From the IMG/VR virus record IMGVR_UViG_3300031521_000077, positions 1 to 56,977 of that record: a stretch of DNA of 56,977 nt; one strand, written 5' to 3'. Made by a program: the position numbers and the translations under genes. Position 1 is the first letter of the stretch. Each line of letters opens with the position of its first letter. Shown here piece after piece: positions 26,221-36,700 of this stretch. Below the pieces are notes generated by a model. The model saw only the letters and a list, made by a program, of their open reading frames with translations. It had not been told where the DNA came from and searched no databases. This stretch comes from a virus.

Positions 26221-26575
26221 AGAAGCATTAGGTAAAAATCCATTACAGGATTTTCTTATTACACTCATTATTAGTGGTGTTGATATATCTGATATGTCAT
26301 ATAAGCAATCTATTGAAAATGAATGTAAAAATTATTTGGAAATGTGCTTGATTAATCCAAAAGATGTTGTATTTTTGGACTTTGAAATTAAAGCATCGAA
26401 ATCAAATACACATTTAAAGGTAGTTAGCAATAACATATTGACTGCCTTATGGTTTTCAGGAATAGTTCCAGCGAATAGCCTAGAAATACTTGCTAACAAT
26501 CGTCATTATTATGATGGAAGTGTTTATAAGTTCAACGAAAAAACAAAAGTACTAACTGTAAAAAAAATAGTGTAA
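26198..26575 (+). CDS. Unknown protein directly before DNA polymerase
   Basis: About 125 residues, starting at ATG 26198 or at ATG 26210 (MGSKEALGKNPLQDF); the second is plausible because the first lies inside the endonuclease gene. It is a mixed alpha/beta protein with no recognisable motif. It abuts the polymerase gene with no spacer (stop 26575, start 26576), so it is translated together with it. A polymerase accessory role is suggested by position only. Confidence 0.6.
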   Translation: MKKNMGSKEALGKNPLQDFLITLIISGVDISDMSYKQSIENECKNYLEMCLINPKDVVFLDFEIKASKSNTHLKVVSNNILTALWFSGIVPANSLEILANNRHYYDGSVYKFNEKTKVLTVKKIV

Positions 26576-29500
26576 ATGGATATAAACACTGATAAGATTG
26601 GAGTATTAACTGAAATTAAATCATTTCTTGAAGGATATAATAGTGATATAAAGTATCTGGTTAATGTTGAGACTAGTCGTGATACTAATTTTGCTGAATG
26701 CATAATTCACGAACCCGGAGAAGAGCCAAGTTCCAGAAAAATATCATATAGACCTTTCATGTATATGAAGGATGTTTCAAAGCATGGCTTAGAACTATAT
26801 GCTCATAATCCTGAGTTAATGGACTATAAGAAGGAGCAATATGGCATTGAAATAGTAAAATTGAAAACTGGCAATCAAAAAAGACTTGTTGACGGATATT
26901 GTTATAAATTATCTAGCACTAAGTCATTTAATGCTATTACAAACTTTCTTAGGGATGGTAGAATTTATCCATATGAAAAATTAAAGGACGAAAACGGTAA
27001 AATTGTAACTGACTTTAAGGGTGAGGCAATATACATGTACCGTGACATGTTTTACAATGTTAGTCCGACTGAACAGTTCATGATTTCGAATAAATGTCGT
27101 CTATATAAAGGGTATAATGATTATAGCGATGTTCATAGGGTTACCTTTGATATTGAAACAACTGGTTTAAGATACCAAATAAAAAGAATTTTTGCTATTG
27201 GTGTTAGAGATAATAGGGGGTTTGAAACAATACTTGAAGTTGATAAATGGAATGATGATGCTTCTGAAATTAAATTAATTCAGAATGTGTTTAATTTAGT
27301 TACATTTTTAAGACCAGCAATAATCGCAGGTTATAACTCTGAAATGTTTGACTTTGACTTTATTGTTGGCAGAGCAAAATTATTAGGCATGAATCTATCC
27401 GCAATTCATACTACCCTTAGTGATAATGAGGTAATTAAAAGAAGAGCAAATACCTCAGTAAAATATGGTAATGTTTCAGATAAATATACATCTACTGAAA
27501 TGTGGGGCATTTCAGTTATTGATATCATGCATGCTGTTAAGAAAACGGCTGCTGTAAATACTGAAATTAAAGAAAATAAGCTAAAATATATTGCAAAATT
27601 CGAAAAGATTGCAAAATCAAATCGAACATATATTTTAGGCGATGATGGCGGTATTTCGAATATGTATCAGGAAAATGCTATGCATGTTTGCGATAGCGAA
27701 AACAACTATCTTCAAATTCCAGAAAAACACCAAGAGGTTGCAATTAAAATGCATAAATTGCAAGCTAACAAAGGAAGAATTTCCGATGAACAATATAATG
27801 AATTCAAAAGGCAATATTTAAGCTCTGACCCAATTTTTGTTAATTGGCTTAAAGAAGAAGCTATTCCTAAAGGAATGACAACATTTATTACTGGCAAGAA
27901 GCTACTTAGGCAATACTTGCTTGACGACTTATGGGAAACTGAGAAGGTTGATGAATTATATAACCAATCAGCATTTATGTTGGCTAAAATTGTACCTACT
28001 ACATTTCATAGGATTTGTACTATGGGTACTGCATCTATTTGGAACTTATTGCTAACTGCATGGAGTTTTGAACAGGACTTAGCTATTCCACATAGTGATG
28101 TTAAGGAAAAATTTAGTGGAGGTTTGGCTAGGTGTTATAAACGTGGATTCTCAAAAAGATGGGTTAAAATTGACTATGCATCACTTTATCCAATGGTGCA
28201 GTTAACACACGATATTTTTCCATTTTTTGATATTACTGGTGTTATAAAGAAACTGCTCCTTTATTTAACTACAACACGTAATATTTATAAAAAATTGGCT
28301 AATGCTGATGTATTAAATGAAGAAGAAATTTATATTCTTAAGGAAATTGACCACGAAACCTATAATCGTTTTATTAATGGCGAGATTACCGATAAGAATC
28401 GTGCCATGTTTAAAACTAAACAATTACCAATTAAAATCCTAAATAACTCATTATTTGGAGCTTTAGGTTCTGATAGGTCGTTTAATTGGTCGGACAATGT
28501 TTGTGCATCCAGAATTACTTGTATTGGTAGGCTTAGGTTGAGACAAGCAGTTAAATGGTTTATTCCATATGGTTGTATTCCATTGCTTGCCGTAACTGAC
28601 GGTATTAATTTTGAAATTCCTGAATTCACTAATATTAAATTAGTTAAAAATGGGGAAAACATTATTCTGGATGAAGAAATCCTAATTGAAGAAGCATGGC
28701 AATATAATGGTAAAGTTGGTATCGGTGCATTAATTGAAAAATTTAATGAAGAAGAAATGATTGCGCCATTTATGACTGTTGATAATGATGGTGAATTTGT
28801 ATCGTGTCTTAACCTGTCACGTATCAACTATGCCACATTACAGCTCGTTAAGGACAAGGAAAGTGGTGAAATGAAGGAGAAGATTAAACTAACCGGAAAC
28901 ACCATTAAATCGAAGGTAATGCCTGAATATGTTCAAGATTTTTTTGACAAAGGTCTTGAACTGATTTTACATGGAAAAGGTAAGGAATTTATCGATTATT
29001 ACTATGAGTATGTAAATGATATTTTCTACATGCAAATTCCATATAAGAAAATTGCAACAAAAAGCAAAATTAAAACAACAATTAAAGCGTATCAGAACAG
29101 GGGTAAGGATAAAAATGGTAGGGAAAAGGGAAAACAAGCGTATATGGAGCTTTTAATTGAAAAACGCAATAATATTGCGGAAGAATTATTTCAGCAACAT
29201 AAATCAGAATTAGAATTTACAAAAGAAGAGGAAAAACTAACAATAGATGACAAATTGAAGCTTGTGGCTGATTTTATGCCAGCAGAGCAAGAATTAGACT
29301 CCATTGTATATATTGTAAATATTGGGACTAAACAATCAGAAGGCGACTCAAAACTTATAATTAATAAGTTAACTGGTGAAGAGCATTATGCATCTAAAAT
29401 AGTGACAGCACAAGATTTGAAAGATAATCCAAATATGAATGGTCATTATAATGTTAAGAAATATTTAACAGGTTTTAATAAGCGTATTAAGCCAATTTTG

Positions 29501-30271
29501 GTTGGATTTGACCCCGAAGTAGTAACTGGATTAATGTCAAAAATTAAGACTCCAAAAAAGAAGGATGTTATAAAAACAGAAACACTAATTCCAGATAAAA
29601 ATTATTTTACTAGCGATAAGCAACAATTGTTTAATTTTGACGATGATGACGTAGAAGCATCCATGATGCTTGAACCGAAAGAAGTTGAATTTTGGAATAA
29701 AAGTGGCTACGACCCAAGGGCAATGTGGAACGGATTTACTATGGTTGAAAACAATAAAGTAAATTATGATGTTTATGAAAACGCATTAAATCACCTCAAT
29801 GAATTAATGAAAAAATCTGGTAATCCACCAATTAAATCAATTGACAGTAAATATCTAGATGGTGATTTAGTGTTAATAAAGAAAGACAAAGTATTTTCCG
29901 TTGGATTATATAATGGCATTTACTTGAAAATCATTAGAGAAAATGTTGAAATACCAAAAACTGAACGAGAACTTGAACTAGAAAGAAAAGAAGCCATTCA
30001 AAAGGAAAAGAATGAAATAAATTTATCACTTACCGAAATTAAATCATTGGAAGAAGTTCAACTAGAAAAGGAATCTGAAATAAAAAGAGAAAGGCAACTC
30101 AAATATTTGAACAAATTTAAGAAAAAATATAAAATTGTTTCGGATATTGAGTTAGATGATTTGCTTGCACTTCCAAATGCAATTGATGCATTTGATGAAT
30201 TCCTTGATGAAATTGAAATTGAGGAAGATGGCGAAGCAACAGAATCTGATGAAGTTGAGGATGATGATTAA
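26576..30271 (+). CDS. 43: Family B DNA polymerase (gp43-like)
   Basis: At 1231 residues this is larger than T4 gp43 (898). The 3'-5' exonuclease is complete: ExoI FDIETTGL (Asp192), ExoII GYNSEMFDFDF, and ExoIII-like elements farther on. Motif A is DYASLYP (Asp533), motif B is KILNNSLFG (Lys620). Motif C is AVTDGINF: the second Asp (675) is retained but the usual first Asp is Val673 and the following Ser is Gly. The motif A-B distance (87 residues) is shorter than in RB69 polymerase. A charged, Lys/Glu-rich C-terminal extension of about 300 residues ends in a highly acidic tail (EEDGEATESDEVEDDD), perhaps a clamp-contact region. No inteins are present in it. Confidence 0.92.
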   Translation: MDINTDKIGVLTEIKSFLEGYNSDIKYLVNVETSRDTNFAECIIHEPGEEPSSRKISYRPFMYMKDVSKHGLELYAHNPELMDYKKEQYGIEIVKLKTGNQKRLVDGYCYKLSSTKSFNAITNFLRDGRIYPYEKLKDENGKIVTDFKGEAIYMYRDMFYNVSPTEQFMISNKCRLYKGYNDYSDVHRVTFDIETTGLRYQIKRIFAIGVRDNRGFETILEVDKWNDDASEIKLIQNVFNLVTFLRPAIIAGYNSEMFDFDFIVGRAKLLGMNLSAIHTTLSDNEVIKRRANTSVKYGNVSDKYTSTEMWGISVIDIMHAVKKTAAVNTEIKENKLKYIAKFEKIAKSNRTYILGDDGGISNMYQENAMHVCDSENNYLQIPEKHQEVAIKMHKLQANKGRISDEQYNEFKRQYLSSDPIFVNWLKEEAIPKGMTTFITGKKLLRQYLLDDLWETEKVDELYNQSAFMLAKIVPTTFHRICTMGTASIWNLLLTAWSFEQDLAIPHSDVKEKFSGGLARCYKRGFSKRWVKIDYASLYPMVQLTHDIFPFFDITGVIKKLLLYLTTTRNIYKKLANADVLNEEEIYILKEIDHETYNRFINGEITDKNRAMFKTKQLPIKILNNSLFGALGSDRSFNWSDNVCASRITCIGRLRLRQAVKWFIPYGCIPLLAVTDGINFEIPEFTNIKLVKNGENIILDEEILIEEAWQYNGKVGIGALIEKFNEEEMIAPFMTVDNDGEFVSCLNLSRINYATLQLVKDKESGEMKEKIKLTGNTIKSKVMPEYVQDFFDKGLELILHGKGKEFIDYYYEYVNDIFYMQIPYKKIATKSKIKTTIKAYQNRGKDKNGREKGKQAYMELLIEKRNNIAEELFQQHKSELEFTKEEEKLTIDDKLKLVADFMPAEQELDSIVYIVNIGTKQSEGDSKLIINKLTGEEHYASKIVTAQDLKDNPNMNGHYNVKKYLTGFNKRIKPILVGFDPEVVTGLMSKIKTPKKKDVIKTETLIPDKNYFTSDKQQLFNFDDDDVEASMMLEPKEVEFWNKSGYDPRAMWNGFTMVENNKVNYDVYENALNHLNELMKKSGNPPIKSIDSKYLDGDLVLIKKDKVFSVGLYNGIYLKIIRENVEIPKTERELELERKEAIQKEKNEINLSLTEIKSLEEVQLEKESEIKRERQLKYLNKFKKKYKIVSDIELDDLLALPNAIDAFDEFLDEIEIEEDGEATESDEVEDDD

Positions 30272-30297
30272 ATAGAGGTTTTTATTCCATTTAAATA

Positions 30298-30306
30298 GTA
30301 TTTATA
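30298..30306 (+). promoter_or_regulatory. Phage promoter motif GTATTTATA
   Basis: Exact 9-mer, 15 nt before ATG 30322. Confidence 0.6.
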
Positions 30307-30321
30307 TGAAATGATTTTCGT

Positions 30322-30963
30322 ATGAAATTAAAACTAAGCAAAATAAATGAAATAATTGATGGGAACGGTGAATTGATTGGAGCAGATGATATGCCATCAA
30401 GCGGTTCTGATTTAGATACAGCTGCCAATAATACTACAGACTACAATGCAAGCATTTCACATCAGCCATACCGTTATAGCACATTAGCTATGATGGGTAT
30501 GAGCATGCCGTTTTACGAAAGTAAAGATAATATCGGAAGCATTGAATCTCCAATTTTAAAGGACATTGCTAAGTTATTGTATGATAACTACATGAGCACA
30601 TTAAAGCATTACTATCAAAACCCAAATAAGCTAAAATCTGATTACAGAGTCAAATCCGAAGAAACATTTGATACTCAATCTGAACATGGAATGCAGATTA
30701 ATATGGATTTGGCTAATGAAATATTGAAAAAAATTGAACCATATTTCGAAAAAGATAAAGCAAAGAATATTGATGAATCTGTAGTTCCTGTCGTTGAAGA
30801 TAAGATGGTTAATAAAAGTGAAGACGAAATTTCGGTGAAGGGGGATGATAATGGTATTAAGGATAAAAAACTGATTAAAATTGCTGGTCTTATAAATAAA
30901 ATGTCACAAACCGATATCAATAAAATCGTTAATCTTTTAGAAAAAAATAATGGCAAACAGTAG
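30322..30963 (+). CDS. Unknown, possibly virion-associated protein
   Basis: This 213-residue protein opens with basic KLKLSKINEIIDGNGELIG, then a polar linker and a helical central part. The C-terminal half is charged and coiled-coil-like, with runs of K, E and D. It overlaps the next gene by 14 bp and shares its GTATTTATA promoter. No family is recognised and no catalytic motif is visible. Confidence 0.65.
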   Translation: MKLKLSKINEIIDGNGELIGADDMPSSGSDLDTAANNTTDYNASISHQPYRYSTLAMMGMSMPFYESKDNIGSIESPILKDIAKLLYDNYMSTLKHYYQNPNKLKSDYRVKSEETFDTQSEHGMQINMDLANEILKKIEPYFEKDKAKNIDESVVPVVEDKMVNKSEDEISVKGDDNGIKDKKLIKIAGLINKMSQTDINKIVNLLEKNNGKQ

Positions 30964-31720
30964 TTTAATTGATAAGCAATATAGAATCCCGCCAGATATA
31001 CTAAAAAGTATTAACGTGGCTCTTGTATCACATCCACATGGAAATGGCGTTAAAAGGGCCAAATTCATGCTAGGAAATGGCATGCTAACGTATCAGGCAA
31101 TGAAACGTATTAAACACGACCTAGAGAATACTCCACCTAATACACCTGATTATATTTTAGCTGGTGGAGAACTAATGTTAACATTCATTAATAGAATGTT
31201 AAATACTGACCGTACCGGAGTTGAAATGGAGAAACATGCCAAACAAGACGTTACAAATAATGTCATGATGGGTACTGAAAATTCAGGTTTAAGACCCGGA
31301 TTAAATGAAGTAAAAAAAAAGGAGCCAATTGATAATGCAATTGCAATAATTGTTAATGGTGACAATAAGGTACTTTTATTAAAAAGAGCTGTTAATGATG
31401 CATGGGGAAGTGGTAAATGGGCATTAGTTGGTGGAGGTGTTGAGAAAAAAGACAAAAGTATTGAAGATGCCTGTCGCAGAGAAGTAAAAGAAGAAACTGG
31501 ATTAGTTTTGGGTGATTTTATAAAACGTTATTCAATACAAAGACATAAAGATAGCGTGGAACATATGTTTGTCACTAAATACGATGGTGATGGTATGAAC
31601 ATAAAATTAAATGATGAAAATAGTGCATACGGGTGGTTTAGTATTGAAGAAATTAAGTTTTTAGATACTGTGCCATTATTAATAGAATACTTAAAACTTG
31701 CATTTAAAAGTTATGACTAA
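30950..31720 (+). CDS. Nudix hydrolase with an N-terminal extension
   Basis: This 256-residue protein has a C-terminal Nudix domain. The Nudix box is present as GGGVEKKDKSIEDACRREV followed by KEETGLV; the REVKEETG part (from Arg177) is intact, while the first Glu of the G-x5-E box is displaced by one inserted residue or replaced by Lys. The N-terminal 125 residues (YRIPPDILKSINVALVSHPH) form a separate domain of unknown role. Such enzymes hydrolyse nucleoside-diphosphate-linked metabolites; in phages the usual targets are dNTP damage products, NAD-type signals or mRNA caps. The substrate is not visible. It overlaps the preceding gene by 14 bp. Confidence 0.82.
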   Translation: MANSSLIDKQYRIPPDILKSINVALVSHPHGNGVKRAKFMLGNGMLTYQAMKRIKHDLENTPPNTPDYILAGGELMLTFINRMLNTDRTGVEMEKHAKQDVTNNVMMGTENSGLRPGLNEVKKKEPIDNAIAIIVNGDNKVLLLKRAVNDAWGSGKWALVGGGVEKKDKSIEDACRREVKEETGLVLGDFIKRYSIQRHKDSVEHMFVTKYDGDGMNIKLNDENSAYGWFSIEEIKFLDTVPLLIEYLKLAFKSYD

Positions 31721-31729
31721 GTATTTATA
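31721..31729 (+). promoter_or_regulatory. Phage promoter motif GTATTTATA
   Basis: Exact 9-mer right after the Nudix stop codon and 36 nt before the ATG at 31766. Confidence 0.6.
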
Positions 31730-31765
31730 GTAAAAATAATACATAAAATTTAATAAATTCACAAT

Positions 31766-32005
31766 ATGAGCAGATTAGAAGACATTAGCGCACCATTTAG
31801 GGAAGCACAATTAAACACCAATGACTATAAAACTACCAAACTTTATGATGCAGCAAATCCTGATGCATTATCAACTGGTGATGAACAAGGGAAAGGTGAA
31901 AATAATGGTTCTGTTGGCAGTGCAACCGACATTAGGACAAGAAATGGACTATTAGCAAAAAATAAATACAATTCGAATCACGAATATAACGCAGGTACTG
32001 TATAA
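31766..32005 (+). CDS. Small unknown protein
   Basis: 79 residues, polar and without hydrophobic core, with LEDISAPFREAQLNTNDYKTT at the start and many N, G and D residues. It looks largely disordered. Its stop overlaps the ATG of the next gene by one base, so the two are coupled. No family is recognised; the late-type promoter suggests a virion or assembly role. Confidence 0.55.
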   Translation: MSRLEDISAPFREAQLNTNDYKTTKLYDAANPDALSTGDEQGKGENNGSVGSATDIRTRNGLLAKNKYNSNHEYNAGTV

Positions 32006-32961
32006 TGTTAAATGAAATTAAGCAATTATTCAATAATATCAAAAATTTTCGTCAACTACTAAAAGAGGGTGTTGGGGAAGGTGATATTATTGATGCAATT
32101 GAAAATAATAAGATTTTATACATCTATTATGCTGGTGATAATACAACACTTAAAGGTTATAGGACAATTAAACCCTTTGTGCTAGGTAAAACATCTAAAG
32201 GTAATTTGGTTTTACGTGCTTGGCAAGAAAATGGTTCGAGTGATAGCTACGCTGGCCTCACTGGTAGAAAAAGAGATAGACATGAATATCATCACGAAAA
32301 ATCATATGTAACTCCCGAAGGTATTGAAGATAGTAAGGGTGGTGTAAAACCCGGTTGGAGACTTTTTAGCGTTAGCGGTATCACCTCTGTATTGCCTACA
32401 GGTAAGAGATTTAGCATCGAATTTAAAAACTTACCACCTTATTATAATCCAAATGATAAACAAATGGGTGGTGGAATTATTGCAGCAGTTCCTAAAAATG
32501 CATACAGTACGCTCAAAACTAAAGGATTAGATGCATTAGGTGAACCAGATGTTATTGAGAAACAGCCACAAACAGCAGATAAAAATGTAAATACTTCAAT
32601 TTTTGATAAGCAGAGACAAGGTTTTAGCAACTTTTATAATAAAATAAAAGATGCCACAGCAGACGAGATTGAAAATTTGTATGGTCGAAATAAACAAATG
32701 TCACGCCAGCCAGCAAATACAAAACTAGTCATTAGAAATAAAGATGGTGATGTAGTTTTAGGTGATGTGAGAAATAAGGATAAATTCGACCAAAATTCAA
32801 TTATTGGAAATCTTCAAGACCTGTATGATAAATTGGTTGTGCTAGCCAAATCAGATATTGCCAATAAAAATGCAGATAATTCATTTTTTACTAATGGTAG
32901 TAAAGACGTAATTCAAAAATTGGATAATAAAATTTCTGAAAAAAGAAACTTTTTCAGATAA
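32005..32961 (+). CDS. Protein with WYL-like domain
   Basis: 318 residues. The segment from residue 25 to about 145 follows the WYL pattern: ILYIYYAGDNTTLKGYRTIKP for the first strands, then FVLGKTSKGNLVLRAWQENG, then PGWRLFSVSGITSVLPTGKRF at the end. WYL domains bind nucleic acid or nucleotide ligands in transcription regulators and defence systems. No helix-turn-helix partner is visible. The remaining C-terminal part is polar and helical. It overlaps the small gene before it by one base. The WYL call is by pattern and is tentative; it could be an unrelated Sm-like beta barrel. Confidence 0.55.
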   Translation: MLNEIKQLFNNIKNFRQLLKEGVGEGDIIDAIENNKILYIYYAGDNTTLKGYRTIKPFVLGKTSKGNLVLRAWQENGSSDSYAGLTGRKRDRHEYHHEKSYVTPEGIEDSKGGVKPGWRLFSVSGITSVLPTGKRFSIEFKNLPPYYNPNDKQMGGGIIAAVPKNAYSTLKTKGLDALGEPDVIEKQPQTADKNVNTSIFDKQRQGFSNFYNKIKDATADEIENLYGRNKQMSRQPANTKLVIRNKDGDVVLGDVRNKDKFDQNSIIGNLQDLYDKLVVLAKSDIANKNADNSFFTNGSKDVIQKLDNKISEKRNFFR

Positions 32962-32965
32962 ACGA

Positions 32966-32974
32966 GTATTTATA
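32966..32974 (+). promoter_or_regulatory. Phage promoter motif GTATTTATA
   Basis: Exact 9-mer, 31 nt before the ATG at 33006. Confidence 0.6.
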
Positions 32975-33005
32975 AAAAATAATAAAATTTTATAATTGAA
33001 TTATT

Positions 33006-33692
33006 ATGGCTGAGAAAGTTAATTTAAACAACATAAAAAAAGAAATTGAGGCACGTAAGGCCGAAAAGGGAATCATACCAGCAAATCTTGGCACTGCCAC
33101 AGGTCGATTTGCTGCACCTAAAGACGAATTTTTACATGGGTTGATTCATTCAATCAATAGTGGTCAAGATACTCCATCGACAAATTTATTACGTGAAGTT
33201 AATGATAAGGTTATGATTAAAGATGGCCAAAAAACACGTGCCAGAATACCCAATCAACAAACAGAACAAGCACCACCCCAGCAGTTTAGACAGCCACAAA
33301 GACCAATAAATAATATGGCTGAATCTATGGATAGGGAAGATAAAGCATTTGCTGATTTTGAAAGAGCTAGAAAACAGACATTAGCTGAATCAATTGGCGA
33401 GCTTATTCCGGGTGCACAACAACAGCAACAAGCAGCAAGGTATACTGGTCAGCCACAAATGCTCAATGAAAACATGATATTGGAAAATGTTAAGAATACA
33501 GTAAATCTTTACTTAGCTGAAAGCTTAATGCCAATCTTAGAAGAGTCAACTAGAAGTACAATTATTGAAATGTATGCAGTTGAAACAATAAAAAAGACAC
33601 TCAATGAGAATAAGGCATTGATTAGAGAAGTTGTTATTGAAGTAATTAGAGAGATTAATGCTGCTCAGAAAGCAAAAGCAGCACAAAAATAA
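33006..33692 (+). CDS. Unknown Q/A-rich virion-like protein
   Basis: 228 residues. The N-terminal half carries GTATGRFAAPKDEFLHGLIHS. The middle is a Q-, P- and R-rich linker (QQTEQAPPQQFRQPQRP; QQQQQAARYTGQPQM), likely disordered. The C-terminal 60 residues are helical, with NLYLAESLMPILEESTRS. Single-gene unit between a GTATTTATA motif and a terminator. No family is recognised; a head or scaffold role would fit the composition but cannot be shown. Confidence 0.6.
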   Translation: MAEKVNLNNIKKEIEARKAEKGIIPANLGTATGRFAAPKDEFLHGLIHSINSGQDTPSTNLLREVNDKVMIKDGQKTRARIPNQQTEQAPPQQFRQPQRPINNMAESMDREDKAFADFERARKQTLAESIGELIPGAQQQQQAARYTGQPQMLNENMILENVKNTVNLYLAESLMPILEESTRSTIIEMYAVETIKKTLNENKALIREVVIEVIREINAAQKAKAAQK

Positions 33693-33724
33693 TAATAAAT
33701 ATTGCTAGGGTGAATATAAAAAGG

Positions 33725-33752
33725 CAACAATTAATTTTTTGTTGTTTTTTTT
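33725..33752 (+). terminator. Rho-independent terminator
   Basis: CAACAA (33725-33730) and TTGTTG (33739-33744) form a stem followed by eight T residues. The TTG at 33739 belongs to this hairpin and is not a start codon. Confidence 0.75.
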
Positions 33753-33761
33753 GTATTTATA
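33753..33761 (+). promoter_or_regulatory. Phage promoter motif GTATTTATA
   Basis: Exact 9-mer at the end of the terminator T tract, 16 nt before ATG 33778. Confidence 0.65.
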
Positions 33762-33777
33762 TAAAAAAACTACAATA

Positions 33778-36700
33778 ATGACATATAACGAATTCTTATT
33801 GGTATTGGAGAGATTTAAGACGCTTCCATCATTTGCACAAAAAATTAAATATATTAGTGAAACACTAACCAGAATTGGTTCTGGTAGCGGAAGAATTGTT
33901 TATGATATTGATGGCACTAAAGTATTTAAAGTAGCGAAAAACACTAAAGGCATTGCGCAAAATGAGGTTGAAATTAGTGTTGCATCATATTACGATAGTA
34001 ATAATATCGTTGCAGATGTAATAGAATCTGATGAAGAAAATAGCACTTGGATTGTTGCAGAAAAAGGAAAAAAAGTAAATGAAAGAAGAATTTGCCAATT
34101 AACAGGGATACCAAGCCTAAATGATTTTTATCACTATATTACAAATCAAATAGATGCTAATAATGGTCGTAAGGGACGTTTTAGCATGAACCCAGAGTTA
34201 AAAGAAGCATTGCAAGAAAACGAATGGGTTATTAATATGATTGATTTTATTATTGGCTATGGACAATCTGTTGGCGATTTAGATAGACCAAGTACATATG
34301 GTGAAGTATTACGTGATGGTGGGCCGATTATTGTTTTGGTTGATTATGGTTTAAGTGATGAAGTATATGCCACTCACTATTCAAGAGATAGAATGCATGA
34401 AATTTTTAATAATAGTGATGGAAATGACGACATATTATCTAATATTGGGGGTATTGATGCCGAAATAAAAGGCATGGCATCTATACAGCCATTTGATGTT
34501 AATGATGGTGAAAACACAATTAACATGGAAGAAAGCATTTCATTCATTGAAGGAAGAAATAAATATCCTAAAACTGAAATAAGAAACATAGGTGAACTTG
34601 CAGATAAATTTCATGATTGTGTTAATAATTTAGACCATGCAATAGCAAAATCTAAAGATAAGAATATTTTCTATGAAAATTTGCTTAAACTTGAAGAATA
34701 TTTAACAGAACAAGGTCATTATAATAGAGAACCGCTACCCAAAGTTTTAAATGAAAAAATTGATTTAAATATGACCAATAATGTGGCAAGTGCTGTCGCA
34801 CAAAAATATGGTTTTCAACAATTACAACATTTAGGCGGTAATGGTTATGGTCAAGCATATGATATTGGTAATAACCAAGTGCTTAAAGTTACTACGGACA
34901 GAAGTGAAGCACTTGAAAATGCCGACCTTATAGGAAAACAATTTAACTATATTGCCGACCCATATGCTGTTTATGAAGTTGTTTCAAAAACAACCAGAAC
35001 AAAACTATGGGTTATTATACTCGAAAAGTTAAGAACTGATGATGAATATTTTGATAAAATGTTCAGAAGATTAACCACCGCAATGAAATTCATATTTAAT
35101 GGTACTATATACAACAGCTTTTCCGAAGTATTGAATGAAATGTCATACGGATATTTGAATCCATATGAAAATGAAAACTTCAAAAAATATATGGCTAATA
35201 ATAAAGAAGATTCAGCTTTCTTCGATAATATGGCTAAAATCGTTGAAGAGTGTAATAAATTTGGTATTGAAAGCCACGATTACTTAAATTCGAGAAACTT
35301 AGGATTTAAGCCTAATGGCGCTATTGGATTTTTTGACCTTGGAGGTTCTGATTTAAACACTAGTGATAAAGACCCTGAATTATTTCGCATGAAAGAAAAT
35401 GCACAATCTGATGAATATCCTACGTATAATCAAGGTGATTTAGGCTACGATACTGAAAATAGCATACTTAAAGAAGAGTTTTTAGGTGCTATTGGTACTA
35501 ATCAGGATGGAAGCTCTATTGATTGTTATAGAAATCCACCAAGCATAAGACAATTTAAGCCATTCATAAGAGGTCTCATTGATGGAAGAAATGGCGATTT
35601 ATATGTTGCGGATGCAACATTCTTTATGCATGTTTCAATAGCACAATGGCTTAAGATTGAACATATTGTCGATTTTCCAACACACTATCGTGATTATTAT
35701 GATGGTAGCGGAAGGGTTCTTCCGGTTCAGCGCAATAAAAATACGAATGATTTTTATTTGGGAGAAATCTATCATCCAGAAGAAATTGAAAGAGATTTGC
35801 TAATGATTAAAAGAGTTTTTGCAATGGCAAAACAGAAAAATCCTAGTCAAAACTTTATTCCTAAAAATATTGAAGAAGCACCAAAAATTCCTAGCATAAA
35901 TGAAAGAATAATGTCTTCAATGGAAGGCAGCACAAGCGTTGAGGTAAAAGATAAGTGTAGACTTGGTGGTGGAGCAACATGTAATGTTGGTGATATGAAT
36001 AACTTCAATATTAAACCAATACATGAGCAAATTGATGCAAGTGAAGCATACGATGGTGTAGGTACAATACAGACAGTTATTGACGGTAAACGAAATGTTG
36101 GATTAATTGCAACATTTAATAAACCTAATTTATTGAACATGATTAAAACTGGTGGTTTAAATACAATACCTGTTGAACAAGCGCATCACAATGCTGCCAC
36201 ATATATTATTTATAATAATAATGGCAAAAACGATGCCTTAAAACTTCATGAATACATGAAATCTAAGGATGGTTATGTTAGTGATGAAACCCCGGAAGAA
36301 GCTCGATATATTGGCAAATTATTAGGATATACACCTAATAGCGTAGAGCAATATGTTAATAGGCGTTATGGTCAAGAGCAACAAAATACTCCGCCACAAT
36401 TACAGCCAAATATGCAGTTAGATGAAGATAATATTAATGAATATGCTGGAATAGTTACACCTGATTTAAAACTAATTAAGGGCGAAAATCATAATAAAAT
36501 TTTAGGAAAATTATTTCCCGAAATTGATGGATATTCAGATAGATATGACCATGCATATAACAATGGCTATGTTAGGGTTATTGTTCATGAAGGTATTGTT
36601 GATGGTGAACCATATAATTACTATAATATCGAAGGATTTTTAGCTCCAATTAAAGAAGTAATAAATAGGCTATATTTGCGAGATATGCTGAAAACACGTA

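Noticed and set aside
33739-33777. TTG start extending the kinase-like protein by 13 residues
   Set aside because: It lies in the terminator hairpin and spans the GTATTTATA motif; ATG 33778 has the usual spacing.
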